A stretch of 64,000 nt of DNA from Actinobacteria bacterium OV320 (GCA_001298545.1 LJCX01000028.1:682001-746000); one strand, 5' to 3'. Positions 8,656 to 16,700 are shown, numbered from the stretch's first letter. Notes: generated by a model from the sequence alone, not told the origin. Numbers and translations are program-made.

Positions 8656-9540
8656 TCAGAGAAGCGCACCGTCGGTGATCTTGGTGGCGATGCCGTTCTC
8701 GATCACGACCTCGGCCTCCACGCCCTTCTTGGCGGCCTTCTCCAGGTCGGCCTCCTCGCACGGGGCGTCCACCTTCGAGCCGGCGGTGCCGCAGATCTGG
8801 CCCCCGCCCAGGATCACGGTGTCCTCGGCGAGGTAGAAGGCCTGCTGCTCGCCGCCGGAGCCCTGGGCCGCGGGCCCGTCGACCTGGTACTTGCCGGGCG
8901 CCATGTACCGCACGATGCCGTACCAGGTGCCGTTGACGCCCTTGCCCTTGTTGAGGCCGTCCACGACGCCCTCGCTGCCGCCGGACGTGCTCCCGGGGTC
9001 GGTCGTGGCGCCGCCGGACGTGCTCCCGGGGTCGGTCGTGGCGCCGCCGGAGGTGCTCCCGGGGGCGGTCGTGCTGCCGCCGCCGGACGTGCTGCCGCCG
9101 GAGGACGACGCGGAGGCGCGGCGCTCGGTGATCTGTGTCGCGGCGCCGTCCTTCATCTCCACATCGGCGTTGACGGAGCGTCCGCCCTTGGTGGCGGTCT
9201 CCAGGTCGGCCTCCTCACACGGGGCGTCCACCTTCGAGGAGGCGTCGCCGCAGATGGTGCCCGCGCCGAGGATCTTGGTGTCGTCCGCGATCCAGAACTG
9301 CTGGTCTGACTTGCCGGACACGCTGACGATGTACTTGCCGGACGCGAGGTACGTCACCGTCCCGCCCGCGAAGGTGCCGCTGACGCCCTTGGCGCCGGAC
9401 TTGTTCGCCGCCGCAGCCGTCTCGGTCTTGCCGGAGGAGCTGTCGGCCGCTTCGTCGCCCTGGTTGCACGCCGACATCAGCAAGGTGCCGCCCAGGATCG
9501 CGGCGGAGACGAGGAAGGCCTGGCGACGGTTGCGAGTCAT
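8656..9540 (-). CDS. Lipoprotein with two copies of an unknown domain
   Basis: A 294-aa protein with a lipoprotein signal peptide: MTRNRR, a hydrophobic core, then lipobox LMSAC with lipidated Cys25. The mature protein contains two homologous halves (about 52-140 and 200-292). Both show (S/P)GKY, a DDT/EDT-x-ILGxGxICG segment, and the nearly identical SKVDAPCEEADLE. Each has two cysteines that could pair. The halves are joined by a Ser/Gly/Thr linker encoded by about three 33-bp DNA repeats. I do not recognise the domain. It is anchored to the outer face of the membrane; the role is unknown. Confidence 0.8.
   Translation of the reverse strand: MTRNRRQAFLVSAAILGGTLLMSACNQGDEAADSSSGKTETAAAANKSGAKGVSGTFAGGTVTYLASGKYIVSVSGKSDQQFWIADDTKILGAGTICGDASSKVDAPCEEADLETATKGGRSVNADVEMKDGAATQITERRASASSSGGSTSGGGSTTAPGSTSGGATTDPGSTSGGATTDPGSTSGGSEGVVDGLNKGKGVNGTWYGIVRYMAPGKYQVDGPAAQGSGGEQQAFYLAEDTVILGGGQICGTAGSKVDAPCEEADLEKAAKKGVEAEVVIENGIATKITDGALL
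8977..9075. repeat. 33-bp tandem repeat inside the lipoprotein linker
   Basis: About three copies of a 33-bp unit containing GGACGTGCTCCCGGGG, encoding an 11-residue Gly-Ser-Thr-Ser-Gly-Gly-Ala-Thr-Thr-Asp-Pro unit. The first two are almost identical and the third has diverged. Length variation between strains is likely. Confidence 0.75.
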
Positions 9541-9900
9541 GGGTCAATTCCCCTGATTGGTCGGCTGGTTGGTGCTGAGGTGCGGTCGTTCCCCCAGCGC
9601 TGTTGATCACTATGAGGGGTCCGGGAGTCAAAAGGATGCCTTGGTCCTTGATCCAGGACGACGTCGTCACCGTCCCGTGACATGGGCAACTCGGTTGCAC
9701 AGAAACGGGGTTGCCGCTCCGCGCCACGAATCGGGGGCCTCGATGGCCGCGGCTCAACTCCGCGGACGGCAACCGCTTTCCGAACGTGATCGGGTGAGTG
9801 AATCGCGGTCGGCAACTGTGGCGTGGGCATGACCGAAGCGACATGGCATGTTCACGCTCGATTCACGCGGACACCCCCTCTGCCCCCGATCCTCACGATC
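9541..9900. other. Divergent intergenic region
   Basis: A 360-bp gap between the lipoprotein gene and the secreted-protein gene. It must contain both promoters. I see no tRNA or convincing short gene; a weak inverted repeat GTCCT-TGATCC-AGGAC lies near 9643-9658. Confidence 0.4.
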
Positions 9901-10419
9901 ATGGAATCTCTGAAGGCTCTGAGACTGACCGTGCCCATGGGACTCGCCGCCCTCGTACTCACCGTGGCAGGCTCGATGTCCACGGCGTCGGCGACGACGT
10001 ACTGGTCGTACAGCAACGACTACGAGGGCCAGTGCCTGGTCTCGTCGACCGTGAGCGACAAGGTCTGGTCGGACACCTGCAACGACGGGCTCTCCACCCG
10101 GAACTGGTACTGGGGTTCGGATTCCTACACTCGCAACTACGACGGCACGGTCTTCCGCCGCCTGGTGAGCAAAGCCAACGGCATGTGTCTCACCACGGAC
10201 AGCAAGACCGCGACCAACGCTGTCTGGATGAGCGCCTGCGGGAACGCCCCCGGGCAGTGGTGGAGCGGCGACGACGACTACCTCGAATGCGACTTCATCT
10301 CCGGAACCGGGGTGTTCCTCCGTACCTCGGCCAACGGTGCCGCCGTCTACACCACCAACTACATCGGCGAAGGCGGCATCGACCCTGCCCGCTGGGTCTG
10401 GTGGGGCGCACACAGCTGA
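9901..10419 (+). CDS. Secreted ricin-B/beta-trefoil-like protein
   Basis: A 172-aa exported protein with a signal peptide (MESLKALRLTV then hydrophobic core, cleavage near ASA-TTYW). The mature part is rich in Trp, Tyr, Asn and Cys. The segment LVSKANGMCLTTD ... GQWWSG resembles the repeat of ricin-type carbohydrate-binding lectins. Cysteines occur in likely pairs. ATG 9901 is preferred because the signal peptide starts there; its ribosome site is weak. A role as a sugar-binding or surface protein is an inference. The tRNA-Ser gene follows. Confidence 0.65.
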   Translation: MESLKALRLTVPMGLAALVLTVAGSMSTASATTYWSYSNDYEGQCLVSSTVSDKVWSDTCNDGLSTRNWYWGSDSYTRNYDGTVFRRLVSKANGMCLTTDSKTATNAVWMSACGNAPGQWWSGDDDYLECDFISGTGVFLRTSANGAAVYTTNYIGEGGIDPARWVWWGAHS

Positions 10420-10542
10420 CGCCGCCACGACCTGACGCAGGCCCTCACACCCTGGAGGAGCGAGGGCAGTGGACCATGCTCCCCGCTTCGAGCCCGCGCC
10501 CGGTAGTCTGTACCCGCTCCGCCCCAGGTGGGCAGGGGCGCG

Positions 10543-10629
10543 GGTGGGTTGCCCGAGCGGCCTAAGGGAACGGTCTTGAAAACCGTCGTGGCAGCGATGT
10601 CACCGTGGGTTCAAATCCCACACCCACCG
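10543..10629 (+). tRNA. tRNA-Ser (anticodon UGA)
   Basis: An 87-nt serine tRNA with acceptor stem GGTGGGT/ACCCACC, D-arm GCCCGAGCGGCC, anticodon loop CTTGAAA (anticodon TGA), a long variable arm typical of tRNA-Ser, and T-arm GTGGG-TTCAAAT-CCCAC. CCA is not encoded. Confidence 0.97.
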
Positions 10630-10635
10630 CAGATG

Positions 10636-10672
10636 AACGGCCCCTGACCAGGTGAATCGGTCGGGGGCCGTT
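10636..10672 (+). terminator. Terminator hairpin after tRNA-Ser
   Basis: A 14-bp stem AACGGCCCCTGACC with its near-perfect complement (one G-T pair), 9-nt loop, starting 7 nt after the tRNA and followed by CTCG. Confidence 0.8.
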
Positions 10673-10755
10673 CTCGTGGGCGTCGTTCGTCGGCGTTCGT
10701 CGGGCCCCGCGTCCGTCGGGCTTCGCGTCGGCTGGGCTCCGCTGTTTCTCCGGGG

Positions 10756-10917
10756 CTAGACGGCGAGCAGCCCGGCGAGTGTCAGGGCCGCGGCCGCGGA
10801 GAGGAGCCGCGGCTTTCGCCAGCCCGGTCCCGAGGCCTGGCGGGTCAGCTCCCAGGCGCAGACGGTGCCGCCGCCGAGGCCCAGCGCGCTTCGCAGCAGG
10901 AAGACGGCGGTGTGCAT
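10756..10917 (-). CDS. Small hydrophobic protein (53 aa)
   Basis: Begins MHTAVFLLRSALGLGGG and contains two hydrophobic stretches separated by a charged turn (RQASGPGWRKPR), so it is probably a small membrane protein. It has a good GGAGG ribosome site six bases before the ATG at 10917. No known family is recognised. The tRNA-Ser terminator lies 80 bp beyond its stop. Confidence 0.5.
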   Translation of the reverse strand: MHTAVFLLRSALGLGGGTVCAWELTRQASGPGWRKPRLLSAAAALTLAGLLAV

Positions 10918-11241
10918 GGGGAGCCTCCAGGACGTTCGAACGGACGGGAAGGCTACCCCTGGTGGCGGCGGTCGTTGTCCGGCGGAGGCGCGGGTCCTGC
11001 TCCGCGAGCAGGGCGACGGGTGTTTCGGGCTCGTGGGCAGGACCGTTTCTTGGCCGGGCTCACGGTCGATCATTGCTGTTCCTTCATCGCGCCTTGGGCT
11101 GCGGCGCTGTGTCTTTGACAGGGAACTCCAAGGGCTGGTGGCCCTGGGGGGGGGGGCGGCTCCGGGGCTCGTTCGGTGGTTCGACGGGACGGCGCCCGAG
11201 GGGCCGTCCCGTCGCATCGCGATCGAACGTGAAGGACAAGC
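10918..11241. other. Intergenic region with G11 homopolymer and hairpin
   Basis: A 324-bp gap. It holds an uninterrupted run of 11 G at about 11146-11156 and a 12-bp stem-loop CGACGGGACGGC/GCCGTCCCGTCG at 11182-11214, just before the small gene at 11242. I see no convincing gene. Confidence 0.5.
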
Positions 11242-11364
11242 GTGTCTCGTTCACCTCGCGCCGCCCGGGCGGCCCGCGTCATGGGAACCCTCGCCGCGCT
11301 GGTCCTGGCCGGCGGCGGCATCGTCCTCGGGCTCCGCCGTCGGACCGTACGGCGCTCGCACTGA
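11242..11364 (+). CDS. Possible small single-pass membrane protein (40 aa)
   Basis: A 40-residue frame, VSRSPRAARAARVMG then a hydrophobic helix (LAALVLAGGGIVLGL) and a basic C-terminus RRRTVRRSH. The GTG is preceded by GAAGGACAAGC, an acceptable ribosome site. Positive residues at both ends of one helix are typical of small actinobacterial membrane proteins. Support is only compositional. Confidence 0.4.
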   Translation: MSRSPRAARAARVMGTLAALVLAGGGIVLGLRRRTVRRSH

Positions 11365-11384
11365 CCGTGAGGCGTCCGGGGCTG

Positions 11385-12278
11385 TCACGGATCAGGGCGG
11401 TGCGTGGTCATGCGGGCCGCCGACGTGATCGTCCCCCGTGCCTCCCGTGCCGTCAGGCCGGTTCGTACGGCGGCGTCGACCAGGTCCTCGGTCAACTCCG
11501 GGCCGATGCCGTCCTCGTAGGCGCGGCAGGCCGCCCAGAACAGGCGTGTGTTGCGTTGCCCCTCGTGGGCGGCCAGGACGAACTGGACCAGGCCCCGGCC
11601 GTGTGCGCCGCCCGCCGTCGAGCCGGGGGCCGGGCGGGAGGAGCGCGGCGGTGGCAGCAGCAGGCGCAGGAGGGAGCGTGGGCAGGGCGCGGGGGTGAGG
11701 TGGGCGGTGCCGGGGGCGGTGGCGTAGACGCCGTGGGCGGTGCGGGAGCCGGGGCCGACCAGGTAGCCGCCGGCACCGCGGATGTCGATGCCGGGGGCGA
11801 GGCGGCCGGCCGAGTTGGGGACGACGACGTCCGGCGGGCCGGTGAGCCACAGGTGCCGTCCGCCGGACGGGGTGAGGACGACGATCGTGGGCGGGATGGT
11901 GAAGAGGTGGCGCAGGGCCAGTTCGCGCAGGGCGGCCGTGGAGTCCGTGTCCGACTTGGTGTCCAGGTCGACGCCGATGAGGTGGTGCGGGGGCAGGCCG
12001 CAGGCGATGCCGTAGCCGGTGGCCCAGGGCGCGGCGGCGAACAGTTCGCGGATGCGGGCCGGGTCGGTCGAGGCGTCGTACACGCCGTGGCCGAGGCGGC
12101 CGCACTCGCCGTGGCAGGGCGGTCCCGTCGGCTCGGGGGCGTCGCGGTGGGGGGAGCGCAGGGCGGGGAGTTTCGTCCGGGACAGGGGGATGACGGCCAG
12201 GCCGCGTTCGGCGGCCGACAGGGCGTGGGCGAGGGCCAGCGTGGTGGCCTGCCGGGGGTACCGGTCGGTGGTGGCCAT
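11385..12278 (-). CDS. Bifunctional DNA primase/polymerase (Prim-Pol) domain protein
   Basis: A 297-aa AEP-superfamily protein. The first acidic motif is seen in LIGVDLDTKSD (about residues 100-110), the histidine motif in SGGRHLWL, and the third acidic position in GIDIRGAGGYLVGPGS. The C-terminal third (QRNTRLFWAACRAYEDG, followed by ARGTITSAA) resembles the small helical domain after Prim-Pol in phage and plasmid primases. No helicase domain is fused, and no mobile-element gene is adjacent. It probably acts in DNA damage tolerance or is a domesticated replicon gene; both are inferences. Start ATG at 12278. Confidence 0.8.
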   Translation of the reverse strand: MATTDRYPRQATTLALAHALSAAERGLAVIPLSRTKLPALRSPHRDAPEPTGPPCHGECGRLGHGVYDASTDPARIRELFAAAPWATGYGIACGLPPHHLIGVDLDTKSDTDSTAALRELALRHLFTIPPTIVVLTPSGGRHLWLTGPPDVVVPNSAGRLAPGIDIRGAGGYLVGPGSRTAHGVYATAPGTAHLTPAPCPRSLLRLLLPPPRSSRPAPGSTAGGAHGRGLVQFVLAAHEGQRNTRLFWAACRAYEDGIGPELTEDLVDAAVRTGLTAREARGTITSAARMTTHRPDP

Positions 12279-12655
12279 GGAACTAGTGTCGTACGCGTGT
12301 TCGATAAAGGGAAGAGGGTGGGCCGCGACGCGCCCGAGGGCGGCCGTCCGGGACGGAAAAATGCCGGAACGCTTCGCCTCTTGCGGGGCCCGGGAGACGA
12401 GTGTCCGACTTGCCGGGGTTTATGGCATCACGTGTAGGAAAAGTGGTGCTAGGGGTTTATCGACTTGTCATCACGCTTGAGTGCTAATTGCGGCGTCCGG
12501 GGTGGTTCGCCGGGGATTCGGTGGGCAACTCTGGTCTCGCGACGTCGTCACAAGCGCCGGGGCGGTCGGCCAACTGCCCAGGTGAAGGCCGTGCTTCACA
12601 CACTTCGGTACTCACGCACTTCGGTACTCACGTACTTCCGTTCTGGAGGAACCAC
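12279..12655. other. Intergenic region with direct repeats before the small exported gene
   Basis: A 377-bp divergent gap. Near its right end the unit CACTTCGGTACTCACG is repeated in tandem (about 12598-12640), immediately before the GGAGG ribosome site of the gene at 12656. The left part should hold the Prim-Pol promoter. No gene seen. Confidence 0.5.
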
Positions 12656-12970
12656 ATGGCAAGCATCCGTACCGCCCGTGTCATCGCCGCCGTCTCCGCC
12701 CTCCCGCTGGCGGCCGCCCTCTTCACCGGCGTCGCGGTGGCGGACAACGGCGGCTTCGCGGACGACGGATCGAACGCGGGTGTCGCGAGCATCTCCGGCA
12801 GCGGCGTCGGGCGAGATAACAGCGGCAACTCGGCCACCACGCAGCAGAACGCCGTCGGCTCGGGCGCCTCGAACCAGAGCAATACCGCGCAGGTCAACGG
12901 GTCCGCGTTCACCGCGGTCAACCAGGGCAACAGCAACGTCGCGGTCGCCTTCACCCCGCTGTGGTGGTGA
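12656..12970 (+). CDS. Small exported Gly/Asn/Ser-rich protein
   Basis: A 104-aa protein with signal peptide MASIRTARVIAAVSALPLA and cleavage near AVA-DN. The mature 75 residues are rich in Asn, Gly and Ser with repeated NSGNSAT / SGASNQSN / NQGNSN patterns, and contain no Cys or Lys. This composition resembles small surface or amyloid-like proteins, but it lacks the chaplin signature and does not look like a rodlin. The ribosome site GGAGGAACCAC is strong. Cell-surface location is likely; function unknown. Confidence 0.7.
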   Translation: MASIRTARVIAAVSALPLAAALFTGVAVADNGGFADDGSNAGVASISGSGVGRDNSGNSATTQQNAVGSGASNQSNTAQVNGSAFTAVNQGNSNVAVAFTPLWW

Positions 12971-13132
12971 TCTGAGGGCTGGGGGCCGGGGGCCGGAAGT
13001 CGGGGGCCGGCGCCGGGGGGAGCTTCGCGCCGGGTGGGGGCTGTGGGGGTGGCAACGCGTCTGCGCGGCGGTACTTCGGTGCCGCCGCGCAGGCGTTTTC
13101 GTACCGGGAAGTGACCTTGACAGACATTCATA

Positions 13133-13149
13133 TCTGACGGACAGTCAGA
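13133..13149. promoter_or_regulatory. Inverted-repeat operator before the lipid-catabolism cassette
   Basis: TCTGACGGACAGTCAGA, a 6-bp inverted repeat (TCTGAC/GTCAGA) around 5 bases, 111 bp before the first gene. A TTGACA -35-like box lies at 13117-13122. It fits a TetR-family repressor site; the regulator is not identified here. Confidence 0.5.
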
Positions 13150-13259
13150 AACGGTTCTGGGTAGGTCCCGCCAATCCCTGACATCCCCGGCAAACCCCGG
13201 CATCCCCTGCAATTCCCGGTAAGCCCCGGCAAGCCTTTTCCCGCGGAAGGAGTACGGCC

Positions 13260-14303
13260 GTGGACGACGAGCTCCACGCGCGGCTCAAGGCCTACGAGGG
13301 CCGCCCCGCGGCGGTCGCGGGCACCGGCCGGGACCCTGTCAACGCGCCCATGATCCGGCACTGGTGCGAGGCGACGGGCGACCGGAACCCGGCGTACACC
13401 GGCCCCGGCGCGATCGCCCCGCCGACCATGCTCCAGGCGTGGATCATGGGCGGCCTGAGCGGCCACGAGGGGCGTGCGCAGGCCTACGACGAGCTGCTCT
13501 CCCTCCTCGACGAGGCGGGCTGCACCTCGGTCGTCGCCACCGACTGCGAGCAGGAGTACCTGCGCCCGCTGCGGCCGGGGGACGAGGTCGCCTTCGACAC
13601 GGTGATCGAGTCGGTCTCGCAGCGGAAGACCACCAAGCTGGGCACCGGGTACTTCGTCACGACTCGCACGGACGTGCGCGTGGCCGAGGAACTGGTCGGC
13701 ACCCATCGCTTCCGCATCCTCAAGTACGCGCCGAGGACGCACGCGCCGAGCGGGCAGGCATCGAGCGCGCGCGCATCCAGTGGGCACGCATCCAGCGGGC
13801 CCGCGCCGAACGAGTACGTACCGAGCGAGCACGCGCCGACGCCGACCGGGCGGGAAGAGAAGGCGCAGGGGCGGCAGGAGGCACCGCGGCGGCCGCGTCC
13901 CGTCGTCAACCGGGACAACGCCGGTTTCTGGGAGGGCGTCCGGCGCCACCGCCTCCTCGTCCAGCGCTGCACCGGCTGCGACACGCTCCGCTTCCCCTGG
14001 CTCCCCGGCTGCAACGCCTGCGGCTCGCCGGAGTGGGACACCGTGGAGGCCGACGGCGAGGGCACGGTCTTCTCGTACGTCGTGATGCACCACCCGCCCT
14101 TCCCGGCCTTCTCGCCGCCCTACGCGATCGGGCTGATCGAGCTCGCCGAGGGTGTCCGCATCATCAGCAACGTGGTCGACGTGCCCTACGACAAGGTGCG
14201 GATCGGCATGCCCGTGGAGCTGGAATTCCGGTCCTACGACGATGAGGACGGCGAACTCGTGCTCCCCGTGTTCCGGCCCCGCGCGGGGGAGGTGGCCGCG
14301 TGA
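13260..14303 (+). CDS. ChsH2-like fusion: MaoC-like hydratase domain plus DUF35 OB-fold
   Basis: A 347-aa two-domain protein. Residues 1-150 form a MaoC/hot-dog domain (MIRHWCEATGDRNPAY). Residues 215-340 form a DUF35 domain with zinc ribbon CTGC ... CNAC and an OB-fold (GTVFSYVVMHHPPF). A 50-residue linker of repeated SSGxA motifs joins them. This is the architecture of ChsH2 of the mycobacterial igr operon: it forms a hydratase with ChsH1, and its DUF35 domain holds the Ltp2 aldolase for sterol side-chain cleavage. The next two genes are exactly such partners. GTG start with GGAAGGAG upstream. Confidence 0.85.
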   Translation: MDDELHARLKAYEGRPAAVAGTGRDPVNAPMIRHWCEATGDRNPAYTGPGAIAPPTMLQAWIMGGLSGHEGRAQAYDELLSLLDEAGCTSVVATDCEQEYLRPLRPGDEVAFDTVIESVSQRKTTKLGTGYFVTTRTDVRVAEELVGTHRFRILKYAPRTHAPSGQASSARASSGHASSGPAPNEYVPSEHAPTPTGREEKAQGRQEAPRRPRPVVNRDNAGFWEGVRRHRLLVQRCTGCDTLRFPWLPGCNACGSPEWDTVEADGEGTVFSYVVMHHPPFPAFSPPYAIGLIELAEGVRIISNVVDVPYDKVRIGMPVELEFRSYDDEDGELVLPVFRPRAGEVAA

Positions 14304-14695
14304 AGGCCGGTGACGAGCTGCCGCCGCTGGAGATCGGGATCACCCGCACCCTGATCGTCGCCGGCGCCCTCGCCTCGCGCGACTACCAGGACGTCCATCA
14401 CGACCCCGAACTGGCCCGGCGCAAGGGGTCCCCCGACATCTTCATGAACATCCTGACCACCAACGGCCTGGTCGGTCGCTACCTCACCGACCACTTCGGC
14501 CCGACGGCCGTGCTCCGTAAGGTCGCCATCCGGCTCGGAGCACCCAACTACCCAGGGGACATCATGGTGTTGAAGGGCACGGTCGAGGAGTTCGACGGGG
14601 CCACCGCCGTGGTGCGGGTCACCGGGGACAACGGGATCGGCAGACATGTCACCGGCACGGTGACGCTCACCGTTCCGCCGGGAGGTGCGGGGTGA
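14300..14695 (+). CDS. MaoC-family enoyl-CoA hydratase (ChsH1-like)
   Basis: A 131-aa hot-dog protein overlapping the previous gene by four bases (GTGA). It contains the hydratase-2 motif in SRDYQDVHHDPELARRKG, with Asp and His in catalytic positions, unlike its neighbour. With the upstream protein it should form a heteromeric enoyl-CoA hydratase acting on a 2-enoyl-CoA with a bulky group. Translational coupling supports a complex. Confidence 0.85.
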   Translation: MKAGDELPPLEIGITRTLIVAGALASRDYQDVHHDPELARRKGSPDIFMNILTTNGLVGRYLTDHFGPTAVLRKVAIRLGAPNYPGDIMVLKGTVEEFDGATAVVRVTGDNGIGRHVTGTVTLTVPPGGAG

Positions 14696-15870
14696 GCGTG
14701 CGGACGCGGGACTCCCTCGGCGGCCGGGCGGCGATCGTCGGCATCGGGGCCACGGAGTTCTCCAAGGACTCGGGACGCAGTGAACTGCGCCTCGCGGTGG
14801 AGTCGGTGCGGGCGGCCCTGGCCGACGCGGGACTCACGCCCGCCGACGTGGACGGGCTGGTGACGTTCACGATGGACACCAGCCCGGAGATCACCGTCGC
14901 GCAGGCCTGCGGCATGGGCGAGCTGTCCTTCTTCTCCCGGGTCCACTACGGCGGCGGGGCGGCCTGCGCGACCGTGCAGCAGGCGGCGCTCGCCGTCGCG
15001 GCCGGGGTGGCCGAGGTCGTGGTCTGCTACCGCGCCTTCAACGAGCGGTCGGGGCGCCGCTTCGGCTCCGGCGTGCGGCACCGCGAACCGTCGGCGGAGG
15101 GGACGGCGCTCGGCTGGACGCTGCCGTTCGGGCTGCTCACCCCCGCCTCCTGGGTGGCGATGGCGGCGCAGCGCTATCTGTACACGTACGGGCTGACCCC
15201 GGAGGACGCGTTCGGGCCGGTCGCCGTCACGGCCCGCCGGCACGCGGCGGTGAATCCGGCGGCGTACTTCCACGACCGTCCGATCACCCGCGCCGACCAC
15301 GCGGCCTCGCGCTGGATCGCCGAGCCGCTCAGGCTGCTGGACTGCTGCCAGGAGACGGACGGCGGCCAGGCGCTCGTCGTCACCTCGGTGGAACGGGCCC
15401 GGGACCTGCCGCAGCCGCCCGCCGTGGTCACCGCGGCCGCCCAGGGTGCCGGCCGGGCCCAGGAGCAGATGACCAGCTTCTACCGCGACGACCTGACGGG
15501 CCTGCCGGAGATGTCCGTGGTCGCCCGCCAGCTGTGGCGCGGCTCCGGTCTGGCGCCGGCCGACATCGACGTGGGGATCCTGTACGACCACTTCACGCCG
15601 TTCGTGCTGATGCAGCTGGAGGAGTTCGGCTTCTGCGCCCCGGGCGAGGCCCCGGGTTTCGTGGCGGAGGACAGGCTGCCGCTGAACACCCACGGCGGCC
15701 AGCTCGGCGAGGCCTACCTGCACGGGATGAACGGGGTGGCCGAAGCCGTACGGCAGCTGCGCGGCACGTCCGTGAACCAGGTACCGGGGGCCGCCCGGAC
15801 CCTGGTGACGGCGGGCACCGGGGTGCCGACGTCGGGCCTGGTCCTGACCAGGGACGGAGCCACGGACTGA
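14692..15870 (+). CDS. Lipid-transfer protein/thiolase-fold aldolase (Ltp2-like)
   Basis: A 392-aa thiolase-superfamily protein overlapping the hydratase gene by four bases. Motifs include AIVGIGATEFSKDSGRSE at the start, YGGGAACATVQQA, EQMTSFYRDD and NTHGGQLGEAYLHGMNG. This pattern is of SCP2/Ltp thiolases that work as retro-aldolases rather than true thiolases. In the igr model it cleaves the hydrated side chain to propionyl-CoA and a ketone. The missing cyp125 and fadE28/29 partners are not nearby, so the true substrate is open. The stop is followed by GC-rich repeats. Confidence 0.85.
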   Translation: MSVRTRDSLGGRAAIVGIGATEFSKDSGRSELRLAVESVRAALADAGLTPADVDGLVTFTMDTSPEITVAQACGMGELSFFSRVHYGGGAACATVQQAALAVAAGVAEVVVCYRAFNERSGRRFGSGVRHREPSAEGTALGWTLPFGLLTPASWVAMAAQRYLYTYGLTPEDAFGPVAVTARRHAAVNPAAYFHDRPITRADHAASRWIAEPLRLLDCCQETDGGQALVVTSVERARDLPQPPAVVTAAAQGAGRAQEQMTSFYRDDLTGLPEMSVVARQLWRGSGLAPADIDVGILYDHFTPFVLMQLEEFGFCAPGEAPGFVAEDRLPLNTHGGQLGEAYLHGMNGVAEAVRQLRGTSVNQVPGAARTLVTAGTGVPTSGLVLTRDGATD

Positions 15871-15995
15871 GACGTGGACCGAGCCGCGGACGGAGACCTG
15901 GGCCGAGCCGCGGACGGAGACCTGGGCCGAGCCGCGGAGGAGCCCTGGCCTGAGCCGCGGACGGAGCCCTGGAGAGAGCCATGGAGAGAGCCATG
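15866..15995. repeat. 24-bp tandem repeat after the Ltp2-like gene
   Basis: Two to three copies of a 24-bp unit around GAGCCGCGGACGGAGACCTG, followed by shorter GGAGAGAGCCAT copies. The unit resembles the last codons of the gene (GGACGGAGCCACGGACTGA), so it may have grown from that sequence. Confidence 0.7.
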
Positions 15996-16151
15996 GAGGG
16001 ATGAGCACCCAGGGGTCATCCCGTAGTAGTCGGCGCCGCCTCGTCCACCTTCAGGAGGTGGGGCGGGCACCACCCGTACAACCTGAGAGGGATCTGGCTT
16101 CGGGACCTGCGGCCGATCCGCCCGAGCGGGCCGCGAACCTAGCGTGGAGGC

Positions 16152-16700
16152 ATGACCACACCCGTCTGCACCAGCGCTTCGAACGGCATGACGCGGCCTT
16201 CTCCGTACCCGTCCTTCGCGTCGTACGTCAGGGCCCGTCAGCCGGTGCTGCTGCGCACCGCACGGTCGCTGACCGCGAACCCGAGCGATGCCGAGGACCT
16301 GCTGCAGACCGCGCTCACCAAGACGTACGTGGCGTGGGAGCGGATCGAGGACCACCGGGCGCTCGACGGCTATGTCCGCCGGGCCCTGCTGAACACCCGT
16401 ACGTCGCAGTGGCGCAAGCGCAAGGTCGAGGAGTTCGTGTGCGACGAACTGCCGGAACCGGACCCGGTCGCCTCCGCGGACGACCCGGCGGAGCGGCAGG
16501 CGCTGCACGACGCCATGTGGCGGGCGATCATGAAACTGCCCGCGCGGCAGCGGGCGATGGTCGTCCTCAGGTACTACGAGGACCTCAGTGAGGTCCAGAC
16601 GGCAGAGGTGCTCGGCGTCTCGGTGGGCACGGTGAAGTCGGCGGTGTCGCGGGCGCTCGGCAAGCTGCGCGAGGACGCTGAGCTGGTGCTTGTCCGCTGA
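16152..16700 (+). CDS. SigE-family ECF RNA polymerase sigma factor
   Basis: A 182-aa ECF sigma factor. Region 2 is residues 22-95 (NPSDAEDLLQTALTKTYVAWERI), region 4 is 115-175 (LPARQRAMVVLRYYEDLSEVQTAEVLGVSVGTVKSAVSRALGKL is its helix-turn-helix segment, described in parts here). Residues 1-20 are a low-complexity leader. Start ATG with GGAGGC just upstream. No anti-sigma gene follows, so control must come from elsewhere or from the short leader. Upstream is CGTACAACCTGAGAGG, which could hold an autoregulated promoter but is unproven. Confidence 0.85.
   Translation: MTTPVCTSASNGMTRPSPYPSFASYVRARQPVLLRTARSLTANPSDAEDLLQTALTKTYVAWERIEDHRALDGYVRRALLNTRTSQWRKRKVEEFVCDELPEPDPVASADDPAERQALHDAMWRAIMKLPARQRAMVVLRYYEDLSEVQTAEVLGVSVGTVKSAVSRALGKLREDAELVLVR

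Noticed and set aside
12656..12970. Chaplin or rodlin gene
   Set aside because: It has a signal peptide and Asn/Gly richness but lacks the chaplin Cys and GNxVQVP-type motif, and does not resemble rodlins.
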